Program-made: the position numbers and the translations under genes | The notes under the pieces: model-generated | The model's input: the letters and a program-made list of their open reading frames with translations, nothing else | Databases searched by the model: none | What the model was told of the DNA's origin: nothing | Shown: positions 35,442 to 44,266 of the stretch, one piece after another | Numbering within the stretch: the first letter of the stretch is position 1 | How the letters are laid out: each line of letters opens with the position of its first letter | Assembly (NCBI RefSeq): GCF_001279695.1 | Contig: NZ_LGDD01000002.1 | Location: forward strand, 1 to 64,000 | Reading direction: 5' to 3' | DNA from: Streptomyces sp. WM6378 | GTDB taxonomy: Bacteria; Actinomycetota; Actinomycetes; Streptomycetales; Streptomycetaceae | Length of the DNA: 64,000 bases

Positions 35442-35471
35442 GGCGTACACCCGCGTATACAGACGTACGCC
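35442..35471 (-). terminator. Hairpin at the end of the dehydrogenase gene
   Basis: GGCGTAC (35442-35448) pairs with GTACGCC (35465-35471), eight bases beyond the dehydrogenase stop. The surrounding 50 bases hold several related GCGTAC/GTATAC units. Confidence 0.45.
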
Positions 35472-35478
35472 GTTTTAC

Positions 35479-36339
35479 TCAGGCGTACGAGTAGAAACCG
35501 GACCCGGTCTTGCGGCCGAGGCGTCCGGCGTCGACCATCCGCTGGAGCAGCGGGGGAGCGGCGTACAGCGGCTCCTTGAACTCGTCGTACATGGAGTCCG
35601 CGACCGAGGCGACGGTGTCCAGACCGATCAGGTCGGAGAGCTTGAGCGGGCCCATCGGGTGGGCGCAGCCGAGCTCCATGCCGTTGTCGATGTCCTCACG
35701 GCTCGCGATGCCCGACTCGAACATCCGGATCGCCGAGAGCAGATACGGGATGAGCAGCGCGTTGACCACGAAGCCCGAGCGGTCCTGCGCGCGGATGGCG
35801 TGCTTGCCGAGCACCTTCTCGACCAGGGCCTGGGCCCGGCTGATCGTGCCCTCGGAGGTGGTGAGCGCGGGAATCAGCTCGACCAGCTTCTGCACCGGGG
35901 CCGGGTTGAAGAAGTGGATGCCGATGACCTGGTCGGGGCGCGAGGTGGCGACCGCGAGCTTGACCAGCGGGATCGAGGAGGTGTTGGAGGCCAAGATCGC
36001 GTCCGGGCGGGTCACCACTTGGTCGAGGACCTGGAAGATCTCGGTCTTGACCTGCTCGTTCTCCACGACGGCCTCGATCACCAGATCGCGGTCGGCGAAC
36101 TCGCCGAGGTCGGTGGTGAAGCTGAGCCGGGCGAGCGTCGCGTCGCGCTCCTCCTCGGTGATCTTGCCGCGTTCGGCGGCCTTCGAGAGGGAGTTGTGCA
36201 GCCGGGTGCGGCCGATCTCCAGGGCCTCGCCGGTGGTCTCGGCGACCATGACGTCCAGGCCGCTGCGGGCGCACACCTCCGCGATGCCCGCGCCCATCTG
36301 GCCACAGCCCACAATTCCGACGCGTTCGATGTCGGTCAC
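35479..36339 (-). CDS. 3-hydroxybutyryl-CoA dehydrogenase
   Basis: This 286-residue enzyme oxidises or reduces (S)-3-hydroxybutyryl-CoA with NAD(P), in fatty acid, butanoate or ethylmalonyl-CoA metabolism. The Rossmann motif VGIVGCGQMGAGIAE is at residues 7-21. The catalytic region has SNTSSIP and IGIHFFNPAPVQKLVE with the active-site histidine. The C-terminal dimerisation domain contains RSGFVVNALLIPYL and ends in RKTGSGFYSY. Length is typical of the short single-domain family. No other beta-oxidation gene is adjacent. GTG start. Confidence 0.93.
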   Translation of the reverse strand: MTDIERVGIVGCGQMGAGIAEVCARSGLDVMVAETTGEALEIGRTRLHNSLSKAAERGKITEEERDATLARLSFTTDLGEFADRDLVIEAVVENEQVKTEIFQVLDQVVTRPDAILASNTSSIPLVKLAVATSRPDQVIGIHFFNPAPVQKLVELIPALTTSEGTISRAQALVEKVLGKHAIRAQDRSGFVVNALLIPYLLSAIRMFESGIASREDIDNGMELGCAHPMGPLKLSDLIGLDTVASVADSMYDEFKEPLYAAPPLLQRMVDAGRLGRKTGSGFYSYA

Positions 36340-36502
36340 ATCGTGCCTTTCGCTCTACTGCAGTCCCCGGCAGGTCCCCCGTGTGATTCCGGCGCCCGCC
36401 TTAAGCCCCTGACGTTACTCCGGACGCGCGCGTGCATGAGGGGCCGGGGCGGGCATGCTGTCCGGTACACCTGGGCCAAGGGACCGGAGTGAGGGGTGCG
36501 AC

Positions 36503-37777
36503 GTGGGACGAATCACGCGACGGGGCTTCGTGACGGCGACGGCCGGAGCGCTGAGCGGGCTGGCCACGGCGGGCGGCGCGGCCGCCGCGGGCCGGGCCGG
36601 AATGCTGCGGGACGGGGCGCTCGAACAGGCGGTGCGGACGGTGGCGGCCAGGGGCCGGGGCCGGGACTTCCGCGGCGTGTGGGTGGCGACGGTGGCCAAC
36701 CGGGACTGGCCGTCCAGAGCCGGCCTGACCGCCGCCGCCCAGCGCGCCGAGCTCCTCGCCCACCTGGACAAGGCGGTCGAGCGGCGGCTGAACGCGGTGG
36801 TCTTCCAGGTCCGCCCGACCGCCGACGCGTTCTGGCCGTCCCCGTACGAGCCCTGGTCCGAGTGGCTCACCGGGGTGCAGGGCCGGGACCCGGGCTGGGA
36901 TCCGCTGGGCACCGCCGTGCACGAGGCGCACCGGCGCGGCCTCGAACTGCACGCCTGGTTCAACCCGTACCGGATCGCCAACCACACCGACCCCTCGCGC
37001 CTGGTCCCGACGCACCCGGCACGCGTGCACCCCGACTGGGCCGTCCCGTACGGCGGGAAGCTCTACTACAACCCGGGCCTGCCCGAGGTCCGCCGGTTCG
37101 TCGAGGACGCCATGCTGGACGCGGTGCGCCGCTACGACATCGACGGCCTGCACTGGGACGACTACTTCTACCCGTACCCCGTGGCCGACCAGAGCTTCGA
37201 CGACGACGAGGCCTACGAGCGGTACGGCGCCGGCTTCCCGGACCGGGATGCCTGGCGACGGAACAACATCGACCTCCTGGTGCGCGAGACGGCCGCCCGG
37301 ATCAAGAAGATCAACCCCCGGCTGTCCTTCGGGATCAGTCCGTTCGCGGTGTGGCGCAACGCGGCGAGCGACGAGCGCGGGTCGGCGACCACGGCCGGCG
37401 TCCAGACCTACGACGACCTGTACGCCGACACCCGGGCGTGGGTGCGCGAGGGCCGGCTCGACTACATCTGCCCGCAGGTGTACTGGAACATCGGCTTCGC
37501 CGCCGCCGACTACGCGGTCCTGGTGCCCTGGTGGGACGAGGTCGCCCGGGGCACCGGCGTCGACGTCTACATCGGCGAGGCCCTGTACAAGGCGGGCGAC
37601 CCGGCGCAGCCCGCCGCCTGGCAGGACCCGGCGGAACTGTCCCGCCACCTGACCCTGGCCCGGCGGTACGCCTCGGTGCGCGGCCACTGCTTCTTCGCCG
37701 CGAAGGAGGTCACCGAGGACCGCATCGGGGCCATGGCCCGTGTCGTCGCAGACCACTACCTGCGCCGGGCCCGCTGA
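36503..37777 (+). CDS. Tat-exported GHL10-family (DUF187) glycoside hydrolase
   Basis: This 424-residue protein has a Tat signal (RITRRGFVTATAG, then an Ala/Gly-rich core, cleavage about residue 30). One hydrolase domain follows, starting FRGVWVATVANRDWPS. The barrel segment LHAWFNPYRI and the acidic pair DIDGLHWDDYFYPYP are hallmarks of GHL10 proteins, thought to cleave surface or wall glycans. The GTG at 36503 has GAGGGG six bases upstream. Earlier starts would lie before this ribosome site. Monocistronic. Confidence 0.87.
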   Translation: MGRITRRGFVTATAGALSGLATAGGAAAAGRAGMLRDGALEQAVRTVAARGRGRDFRGVWVATVANRDWPSRAGLTAAAQRAELLAHLDKAVERRLNAVVFQVRPTADAFWPSPYEPWSEWLTGVQGRDPGWDPLGTAVHEAHRRGLELHAWFNPYRIANHTDPSRLVPTHPARVHPDWAVPYGGKLYYNPGLPEVRRFVEDAMLDAVRRYDIDGLHWDDYFYPYPVADQSFDDDEAYERYGAGFPDRDAWRRNNIDLLVRETAARIKKINPRLSFGISPFAVWRNAASDERGSATTAGVQTYDDLYADTRAWVREGRLDYICPQVYWNIGFAAADYAVLVPWWDEVARGTGVDVYIGEALYKAGDPAQPAAWQDPAELSRHLTLARRYASVRGHCFFAAKEVTEDRIGAMARVVADHYLRRAR

Positions 37778-37787
37778 AGGCTCTGGG

Positions 37788-37982
37788 CTACTCGTCCTCG
37801 GCGATGTGCCGCACCACCGTGTCGGGGCCGGGTGACATCAGGGTTTCGTGCCCGTCCTCGAAGCGCACCCGGAACGGGGGAGTGCCGTCGGGTCCCAGAA
37901 TTTCGATGACCTCGGCCTGCCGGTCCTGCTGTCCGACGGTCCTGCCGTGTACGAGGAGTCGGTCGCCCACCATTGCTCGCAT
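37788..37982 (-). CDS. DUF1918 protein
   Basis: This 64-residue protein fits DUF1918 throughout: MRAMVGDRLLVHGRTVGQQD at the start, then RFEDGHETLMSPGPDTVV. The fold is a small SH3-like barrel found widely in actinobacteria. No function is established. It converges with the GHL10 gene ten bases away. Confidence 0.82.
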   Translation of the reverse strand: MRAMVGDRLLVHGRTVGQQDRQAEVIEILGPDGTPPFRVRFEDGHETLMSPGPDTVVRHIAEDE

Positions 37983-38020
37983 GCGGCCAGTCTAGGACGG
38001 CACCGGCAAGTTGGCAGGGC

Positions 38021-39010
38021 TCAGGACCGGGCCCGTTGCGTCACCGCGATGCACACCAGGACCCCCACCGCGGCCAGCGGAGCCGCCGGGGACAGGTGCT
38101 CGCCGAGTAGCAGCACCGACCACACGAGGGTGAGCAGGGGCTGGGCCAACTGGAGCTGGCTGGCCTTGGGCACGCCGATCGCGGCCAGGCCCCGGTACCA
38201 GACGTAGAGCCCGAAGAAGTTGGATCCCGCGGCCAGCCACAGCAGCCCGGCCACGCCGTGCGCGGTGAGCCGCCAGGGCTCGTACGACAGCGCCACCGCC
38301 GCCCCCACCAGGGCGAACGGGAGACACAACACCAGCGCCCAGCCGACCACGTGCCAGCCCGGCATGACCGAGGCGAGCCGTCCGCCCTCGACGTACGCGG
38401 CCGCGCAGACGAGCAGCGCCGCGAACAGGTACACGTCCCCGGCGGACAGCGCCCCGCCGCTCTGCTGCACGGTGAACGCGGCCACCACCGCGGCCCCGGC
38501 CAGCGCGGCCGCCCAGAACGCGCGCGAGGGCCGCCGCCCGGTGCGCACCGCGCCGAGGGCTGCCGTGGCCAGCGGCAGCAGCCCGATCACCACGGCGGCG
38601 TGCGAGGTCGTCGAGGTCTGCAGGGCGATCGTGGTGAGCAGCGGGAACCCGATCAGCGAGCCGCCCGCGACCACCGCGAGGCCCGGCCAGTGCGCCCGGT
38701 CGGGGAACGGCACCCGCTGCCCGAGCAGCAGCGCACCCGCGATCAGCGCGGACAGCGCGATGCGCAGCGACACGAGCGTCCAGGGCCCGAAGCTTTCCAG
38801 GCCCCAGGCGGTGCCGGGGAAGGTGAGCGAGAAGGAGACCACGCCGAGCGCGGCGAGCATCGCGCCGCGCGGCAGGACGGAGTCGGAGACGTAAACGGAA
38901 CCGCTGTCCGGACCGGAATCGCCGTCCGGCAGGACGGAGCCGGATCCGGAGCTGCCGTCCGCGCCGACCGCTATCGTCGTCGAGTGAGTAGCGCTATCCT
39001 GTACTGTCAT
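38021..39010 (-). CDS. DMT-superfamily (EamA) transporter
   Basis: This 329-residue membrane protein has two EamA repeats with about ten helices (first at MLAALGVVSFSLTFPGTAWG). An unusual 45-residue Ser/Gly/Asp-rich N-terminus precedes them. Such proteins export small metabolites. The substrate is unknown. Its ATG (39008-39010) overlaps the start codon of the divergent MocR gene, and a TACGCT -10 box lies five bases before it with no ribosome site, so a leaderless mRNA is likely. Control by that MocR regulator is inferred. Confidence 0.85.
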   Translation of the reverse strand: MTVQDSATHSTTIAVGADGSSGSGSVLPDGDSGPDSGSVYVSDSVLPRGAMLAALGVVSFSLTFPGTAWGLESFGPWTLVSLRIALSALIAGALLLGQRVPFPDRAHWPGLAVVAGGSLIGFPLLTTIALQTSTTSHAAVVIGLLPLATAALGAVRTGRRPSRAFWAAALAGAAVVAAFTVQQSGGALSAGDVYLFAALLVCAAAYVEGGRLASVMPGWHVVGWALVLCLPFALVGAAVALSYEPWRLTAHGVAGLLWLAAGSNFFGLYVWYRGLAAIGVPKASQLQLAQPLLTLVWSVLLLGEHLSPAAPLAAVGVLVCIAVTQRARS

Positions 39011-39021
39011 GCATGAGCGTA
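38995..39021. promoter_or_regulatory. Overlapping divergent promoters of the DMT and MocR genes
   Basis: TATCCT (38995-39000) fits a -10 box for MocR, and TACGCT on the minus strand (39016-39021) fits one for the transporter. Each is five to eight bases from its ATG. The two start codons overlap within TCATGCATGA. Confidence 0.55.
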
Positions 39022-40445
39022 GCAGTGTGGCCGATCTGGCGAACTCCCTTCGTAATGAGCTGAACCGCTACTCCGTGGGTGGAAAGCTGCCGTCGAGCCG
39101 GGCGCTGGTCGAGCGCTACCGGGTCTCCCCGGTCACGGTCTCCCGCGCGCTCGCCCAGCTTGTCGCCGAGGGCCTGGTCGTCACCCGCCCCGGCGCGGGC
39201 GCCTACCGCGCCGAGCCGCGCACGGTCACCGCCCGCACCGGCGACACCTCCTGGCAGGAGGTCGCGCTCAGCGCCGACGGCGCCACCGAACCGGCCCCGC
39301 GCGCGGTCGACGCCACCGGCGTCCTGGCCACCCTCACCGTCCCGCCGACCGGCGTCATCGACCTCAGCGGCGGCTACCTCGACCCCGGTCTTCGGCCCGA
39401 GCGGGCCATGGCCGCCGCCCTCGCCCGGGCCGGCCGCCGCCCCGGCGTCTGGAGCCGCCCGCCCGTCGACGGGCTCACCGAGCTGCGCGAATGGTTCGCC
39501 CGGGAGATCGGCGGCACCGTCACCGCCGCCGACGTCCTGGTCACCGCGGGCGGCCAGACCGCCCTGACCACCACCCTGCGCGCGCTCGCCGCACCCGGCG
39601 CACCCGTCCTCGTCGAGTCACCCACCTATCCCGGCCTGCTGGCCATCGCCCGCGCCTGTGGCCTGCGCCCCGTCCCGGTCCCCGTCGACCCGGACGGCAT
39701 CCGCCCCGAACTCCTCTCCAGCGCCTTCGCCGCCACCGGCGCCCGCGTCCTCATCTGCCAGCCCCTCTTCCAGAACCCGACCGGCGCCCTCCTCTCCCCG
39801 GACCGCGGCCGCGAAGCGGTCCGCATCGCCCACTCCTTCGGCGCGTTCGTCGTCGAGGACGACTTCGCCCGCCGGCTCGCCCACCAGGACGCGGGCCCGC
39901 TGCCCGCCCCGCTCGCCGCCGACGACCCCGACGGCGTCGTCGTCCATGTCTCCTCGCTCACCAAGGCGACCTCGCCGAGCCTGCGGGTCGGTGCGCTCGC
40001 CGCCCGCGGGCCCGTACGGGAACGCCTGCGCGCCATCCAGGTCGTCGACTCCTTCTTCGTGCCGCGCCCCCTCCAGGAGACCGCCCTCGAACTCGTCGGC
40101 TCCCCGGCCTGGAGCCGCCATCTGCGCGCCGTATCGGCCGAGTTGACCGCACGCCGGGAAACCCTGGCCGCCGCCGTCCTGCACCACCTCCCCGAACTCG
40201 CCCTGCCCCACGTACCGTCCGGCGGTTACCACCTCTGGCTCCGCCTGCCCGACGGCGCCCCCGAGACCGCCGTCCTGTCCGCCGCCCTGCGCGCGGGCGT
40301 CGCCGTCGCCCCCGGCCGCCCCTACTTCAGCGCCGAACCCCCGGCAGGCCACATCCGCCTCGGCTTCGCGGGCGTGACGGGCCGCTCGGAGATCACCGAG
40401 GCGGTACGGCGGCTGCGCACGGCCCTGGACGACGTGCTGGGCTAG
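39009..40445 (+). CDS. MocR-like GntR/aminotransferase fusion regulator
   Basis: This 478-residue protein joins a GntR winged helix (about residues 5-75: LPSSRALVERYRVSPVTVSR) to a class I aminotransferase domain that binds PLP (about 115-470). The PLP lysine is in HVSSLTKATSPSLRVG and the cofactor aspartate in VEDDFARR. MocR proteins sense amino compounds or vitamin B6 and control a neighbouring gene. Here the divergent DMT transporter is the obvious target. The ATG has no ribosome site, consistent with leaderless translation; GTG at 39027 is a weaker alternative. Confidence 0.88.
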   Translation: MHERSSVADLANSLRNELNRYSVGGKLPSSRALVERYRVSPVTVSRALAQLVAEGLVVTRPGAGAYRAEPRTVTARTGDTSWQEVALSADGATEPAPRAVDATGVLATLTVPPTGVIDLSGGYLDPGLRPERAMAAALARAGRRPGVWSRPPVDGLTELREWFAREIGGTVTAADVLVTAGGQTALTTTLRALAAPGAPVLVESPTYPGLLAIARACGLRPVPVPVDPDGIRPELLSSAFAATGARVLICQPLFQNPTGALLSPDRGREAVRIAHSFGAFVVEDDFARRLAHQDAGPLPAPLAADDPDGVVVHVSSLTKATSPSLRVGALAARGPVRERLRAIQVVDSFFVPRPLQETALELVGSPAWSRHLRAVSAELTARRETLAAAVLHHLPELALPHVPSGGYHLWLRLPDGAPETAVLSAALRAGVAVAPGRPYFSAEPPAGHIRLGFAGVTGRSEITEAVRRLRTALDDVLG

Positions 40446-40552
40446 CGGGCGGTCAGCGCTCTGATCCCTCGTGGGTCCCTCGTATCTCTGTCACGGCAAC
40501 CAGCGTGGCATCCGCCACTGACAATCGGCCCGCCGCCTGCGAGGCTCCCCGC

Positions 40553-40984
40553 ATGAGTGACGTGATCTTCCGCGAGTACGCGATCTCCAGCGACCCGGCG
40601 CGCATCGATGCCGCCCGCGTCCACCACTGGCTCTCGACGGACGCGTACTGGGCCCTCGGCCGCAGCCGTGAGAAGCAGGACGCCGCCATCGCCGGATCCC
40701 TCAACTTCGGGGCGTACGACGGGAGTTCGGGCGAGCAGGTCGCCTATGCGCGGGTCGTCACCGACCGCGCCACCTTCGCCTGGCTCTGCGACGTGTACGT
40801 CGATCCGGCCGCGCGCGGCAAGGGGCTCGGCACGGCGCTGGTGGCCGCCGTGCGGGACCACCTGGAGCCGCACGGCCTGCGCCGCATCCTGCTGGCCACG
40901 GACGACGCTCACGGGGTCTACGAGAAGATCGGTTTCCGCACTCTGGAAACCCCGGGCAAGTGGATGGCGCTCGGCCTGCAATAG
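40553..40984 (+). CDS. GNAT-family N-acetyltransferase
   Basis: This 143-residue acetyltransferase contains the acetyl-CoA pyrophosphate-binding motif VDPAARGKGLGTALV near residues 82-96. The C-terminal part has YEKIGFRTLETPGKWM, typical of small single-domain GNATs. Ribosome site is weak (GAGGCTCCCCGC before ATG). It precedes the phosphatase-fold gene by 50 bases. Substrate unknown. Confidence 0.85.
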   Translation: MSDVIFREYAISSDPARIDAARVHHWLSTDAYWALGRSREKQDAAIAGSLNFGAYDGSSGEQVAYARVVTDRATFAWLCDVYVDPAARGKGLGTALVAAVRDHLEPHGLRRILLATDDAHGVYEKIGFRTLETPGKWMALGLQ

Positions 40985-41034
40985 CCCCTCATCGCCTCTT
41001 GACCCGCCGCCCTTCTGGCCTCACGATCGCGGCC

Positions 41035-41628
41035 ATGAACCGGGTCACGCTGGTCGCCGCCGCACGCAGCTCCGCGCTCCTCGACGAGCGTTTCGACGAC
41101 GACCGGCCGCTGGACGGGGCCGGCTGGCACGAGGTGGAGCTGGCCGCACGCGCTCTCGTGCCGCTCGGCGCGGCCGAGCTGCGCTACTGCTCGCCGTCCC
41201 CGCGCAGCCGGGCGACCGGCACCGCGCTCGGCTACGCGCCGATGGCCCAGCCCGCCCTGCGGGACTGCGACATGGGGCGCTGGCGCGGCCGCACGCTCGC
41301 CGAGGTCACGGCCCGCGAGCCGGCCGCCGTCGACGCCTGGCTCGCCGACCCGTGGGCGGCCCCGCACGGCGGCGAGTCGCTGCTCGCCTTCATCACCCGG
41401 ATAGGGGGCTGGCTGGACACGCGGCCCGCGGACGACGGCAGCTCCATCCTGGCGGTCGCCGAACCCGCCGTCGTCCGGGCCGCGTTGGTGTACGCCCTGA
41501 AGGCGCCGCCCGCCGCGTACTGGAACGTCGAGGTCCGCCCGCTGTCCACGGTCACCCTGACCGGGGCGGCCCGGCGCTGGCACCTGTGTCTGGAGGCCGG
41601 GGCCTGGAGCGGCCCGGCGGCCGCCTGA
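41035..41628 (+). CDS. Histidine-phosphatase-fold protein lacking both catalytic histidines
   Basis: This 197-residue protein has the layout of the phosphoglycerate mutase/CobC family: DERFDDDRPLDGAGWHEVE, CSPSPRSRATGTAL, CDMGRWRGRTLAEV and PHGGESLLAFITRI are all recognisable. The usual RHG triad in strand 1 is replaced by AARSS, and the second histidine motif (normally SHGG) reads AEPAV. Both phosphate-handling histidines are therefore missing, and normal phosphatase activity is not expected. The rest of the domain is intact, suggesting a binding or regulatory role rather than decay. Function unknown. Confidence 0.78.
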   Translation: MNRVTLVAAARSSALLDERFDDDRPLDGAGWHEVELAARALVPLGAAELRYCSPSPRSRATGTALGYAPMAQPALRDCDMGRWRGRTLAEVTAREPAAVDAWLADPWAAPHGGESLLAFITRIGGWLDTRPADDGSSILAVAEPAVVRAALVYALKAPPAAYWNVEVRPLSTVTLTGAARRWHLCLEAGAWSGPAAA

Positions 41629-41656
41629 CGCCGAGTTCGGCTCAGCCCGGGTCCGG

Positions 41657-42214
41657 TCAGGCCAGCTCGCGCACGACCCGGGCCGGGTTGCCGACCGCGA
41701 GCACGTTCGCCGGCAGGTCCTTGGTGACGACGGCGCCCGCGCCCACCACCGTGTTCGCGCCGATCGTCACCCCGGGGCACACGATCACGCCGCCGCCCAG
41801 CCACACATTGTCCCCGACGGTCACGGGCAGCGCCTTCTCCCAGCCGGCCCGCCGCCGCTCGGCATCCAACTCATGGGTGGGGGTGAGGAGTTGGACGTTC
41901 GGGCCGATCTGCACATCGGCACCGACGGTGATCCGGCCGGTGTCGAGGAAGACGGCGCCGAAGTTCACGAACGTACCGGCGCCGATGCTGATGTTGTAGC
42001 CGAAGTCGCACTGGAACGGCGCCCTGATGCGCACGGACCCGCCGACCGAACCCAGCAGCTCGGTGAGGATCTTGTGCCGGTCGGCGGACGGGGCCGTGGC
42101 GGCCGCGTTGTAGGCGGCGCACAACTCGACGCGGCGCTCGGTGTCGGCGCGGAGTTCGGGATCGTCGGGGATGTACCACTCGCCGGCCAGCATCAGCCGC
42201 TTGTTCTCACCCAC
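41657..42214 (-). CDS. Hexapeptide-repeat O-acetyltransferase (maltose/galactoside acetyltransferase family)
   Basis: This 185-residue trimeric left-handed beta-helix enzyme transfers acetyl groups to sugars. The N-terminal maltose-acetyltransferase domain begins KRLMLAGEWYIPDDPELRAD. The hexapeptide coil includes YNISIGAGTFVNFGAVFLD and DNVWLGGGVIVCPGVTIGAN. The catalytic histidine is in LLTPTHELD. Length matches LacA/Maa proteins. GTG start. The exact sugar acceptor is unknown. Confidence 0.9.
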   Translation of the reverse strand: MGENKRLMLAGEWYIPDDPELRADTERRVELCAAYNAAATAPSADRHKILTELLGSVGGSVRIRAPFQCDFGYNISIGAGTFVNFGAVFLDTGRITVGADVQIGPNVQLLTPTHELDAERRRAGWEKALPVTVGDNVWLGGGVIVCPGVTIGANTVVGAGAVVTKDLPANVLAVGNPARVVRELA

Positions 42215-42386
42215 GGGGTGTCCTCCCAGCTCGGTTGCCCGGAACCGGAACCGTACGGCATCCGCCGGGCGGACGGCCGGGATCGTTCCCGCGCTGTCCG
42301 GCAGGCCGTGCGCACGCCGGGAGACGACCGGTGACCGGCCCGCGGATCGGGTTCCCGGAAAAACATCGCCGCGCGTCCGTGTTCCG

Positions 42387-42413
42387 TGTCGATCCGGCCG
42401 GTCCCCGTTCGTA
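42387..42413 (+). promoter_or_regulatory. ECF42-type promoter of the YCII-sigma operon
   Basis: TGTCGA (42387-42392), 17 bases, then CGTA (42410-42413). The reported ECF42 promoter has TGTCGA at -35 and CGA/TC at -10, so the -35 is exact and the -10 matches three of four positions. It lies about 50 bases before the YCII ATG, implying autoregulation. Confidence 0.6.
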
Positions 42414-42464
42414 TAGATGATGAAGGCCGCCCCGCCGGGGGCGCCACCGTCCGAGGAGAACGTG

Positions 42465-42830
42465 ATGACGAACGTGCGGTACTACCTGCTCAGCGTGGTC
42501 CAGCCGGCCGAGGGGACGCCGCCCACGGTGGACGAGATGGCGCGGATCACGGCCAACCTCGACACCTTCCACCAGGAGCTGAAGGACGCCGGTGCCTGGG
42601 TCTTCGCCGGAGGCCTCGCCGCTCCCGGCACCGCCACGGTGCTCCGCGCGAAGGGCAGCGACGTGCTCACCACCGACGGGCCGTACATCGAGAGCAAGGA
42701 GTACCTCGGCGGGCTGTGCATCGTGAAGGCGCCCGACCTCGACGCGGCCCTGGAATGGGGCCGGAAGGCGCTGCACGCCACGACGCTGCCCATCGAGGTG
42801 CGGCCGTTCCACGGGCAGCCCCAAGAGTGA
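42465..42830 (+). CDS. YCII/DGPF-domain protein encoded with ECF42 sigma factor
   Basis: This 121-residue protein is a YCII-related (DGPF) ferredoxin-like barrel. The family motif appears as [15 protein letters not shown] near residues 71-85. DGPF genes accompany ECF42 sigma factors throughout actinobacteria and are their usual regulon members. The biochemical role is unsettled. ATG at 42465 follows GGAG at six bases. The stop TGA overlaps the sigma gene ATG by one base. An ECF42-like promoter precedes it. Confidence 0.85.
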   Translation: MTNVRYYLLSVVQPAEGTPPTVDEMARITANLDTFHQELKDAGAWVFAGGLAAPGTATVLRAKGSDVLTTDGPYIESKEYLGGLCIVKAPDLDAALEWGRKALHATTLPIEVRPFHGQPQE

Positions 42831-44086
42831 TGGGTGCCGAGTCCGGCGGTCCGGGGGACGCCGCGATCGAGCGGATCTTCCGGGCGGAGTACGGCCGCGC
42901 GGTGGCCGTGCTGGTCCGGGCCCTCGGAGACATCGACCTCGCCGAGGAGGCGGTGCAGGACGCGTTCGCGACGGCGGTGGCCCGGTGGCCGAAGGACGGG
43001 CTGCCGCCGAGCCCGGCCGGCTGGATCATCACCACCGCCCGCAACCGCGCCGTGGACCGCCTGCGCCGGGAGGCGACCCGCGCGGACCGGCAGGCCGAGG
43101 CCGTGCGGCGGGCCGAGTCGTACGCCGCCGACGAACCCGCCGAGGAGGGCCCCGTGCGCGACGACCGGCTCCGCCTGATCTTCACGTGCTGTCACCCCTC
43201 GCTCGCCCCCGCCGCCCAAGTCGCCTTGACACTGCGGCTGTTGGGCGGGCTCAGTACGGCGGAGATCGCCCGCGCCTTCCTGGTGCCCGAACCGACGATG
43301 GCCCAGCGCCTGGTGCGGGCCAAGGGCAAGATCCGCGACGCCCGCATCCCGTATCGGATCCCGCACGAGGCGGACCTCCCGGACCGGCTCGCGGCGGTGC
43401 TGGCCGTCGTCTACCTGATCTTCAACGAGGGGTACGCGGCGAGCTCGGGCGAGCGGCTCGTACGGGACGACCTGTGCGCGGAGGCCGTGCGCCTGGGCCG
43501 GCTGCTCGTTGAGCTCATGCCCGACGAGCCGGAGGCCCTCGGGCTGCTCGCGCTGATGCTGCTCACCGAGTCCCGCCGGGCCGCCAGGTCCGGCCCGAAC
43601 GGCGAACTCGTCCTCCTCGCCGACCAGGACCGCACCCGCTGGGACCATCAACTTGTCGCGAAGGGTCAGGAGTTGGTGCGCCGGTGCCTGCGCCGCAACC
43701 AGCCGGGCCCCTACCAGATCCTGGCCGCGATCAACGCCGTACACAGCGACGCTCCGACACCCCGGGCGACGGACTGGCACCAGATCCGGCGGCTGTACGA
43801 CCAACTGCTCGCCCTCGCCCCGACACCCGTGGTGGCCCTCAACAGGGCCGTCGCGGTGGCCGAGACGGAGGGCCCCGCCGAAGCCCTAGCGCTGGTCGAC
43901 GCCCTCGCCCTGGACTCCTACCACCTCTTCCACGCCACCCGCGCGGACCTGCTGCGCCGCCTGGGCCGCGGCGAGGAGGCGGCGAAGGCGTACGAGAAGG
44001 CGCTCGACCGCACGGGCAACGCGGCGGAACGGGCGTTCCTGGAGCGGAGGTTGGCGGAACCGGAGCCGGGTGAGGGGTGGCCTTGA
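42830..44086 (+). CDS. ECF42-family RNA polymerase sigma factor with C-terminal TPR domain
   Basis: This 418-residue sigma factor has region 2 at about residues 12-75 ([20 protein letters not shown], then [18 protein letters not shown]). Region 4 spans about 125-180 ([20 protein letters not shown]). A long helical C-terminal domain (about 190-410) contains [15 protein letters not shown] and the TPR-like [16 protein letters not shown]. That extension defines group ECF42, in which the C-terminal domain, not an anti-sigma factor, is thought to govern activity. It is coupled to the YCII gene through TGATG. The candidate promoter upstream of the pair suggests autoregulation. Confidence 0.93.
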   Translation: MGAESGGPGDAAIERIFRAEYGRAVAVLVRALGDIDLAEEAVQDAFATAVARWPKDGLPPSPAGWIITTARNRAVDRLRREATRADRQAEAVRRAESYAADEPAEEGPVRDDRLRLIFTCCHPSLAPAAQVALTLRLLGGLSTAEIARAFLVPEPTMAQRLVRAKGKIRDARIPYRIPHEADLPDRLAAVLAVVYLIFNEGYAASSGERLVRDDLCAEAVRLGRLLVELMPDEPEALGLLALMLLTESRRAARSGPNGELVLLADQDRTRWDHQLVAKGQELVRRCLRRNQPGPYQILAAINAVHSDAPTPRATDWHQIRRLYDQLLALAPTPVVALNRAVAVAETEGPAEALALVDALALDSYHLFHATRADLLRRLGRGEEAAKAYEKALDRTGNAAERAFLERRLAEPEPGEGWP

Positions 44087-44266
44087 GCCGTGCGCGGCGA
44101 GTGGCTGCCGGTGAGGGGCCCGTCCCGCCGGAAGTCCGCCCGCCCGGGAAGGTGGCCGCCGCCCGGGTCACATTCACCCGGCACGCGGTGTCAGAGCAGC
44201 AGATCCACCCGACCGGGCGGAACGCGGCGGGGGCCGGGCTCCCGCACCGGACAAGCTGGAGCAGCC

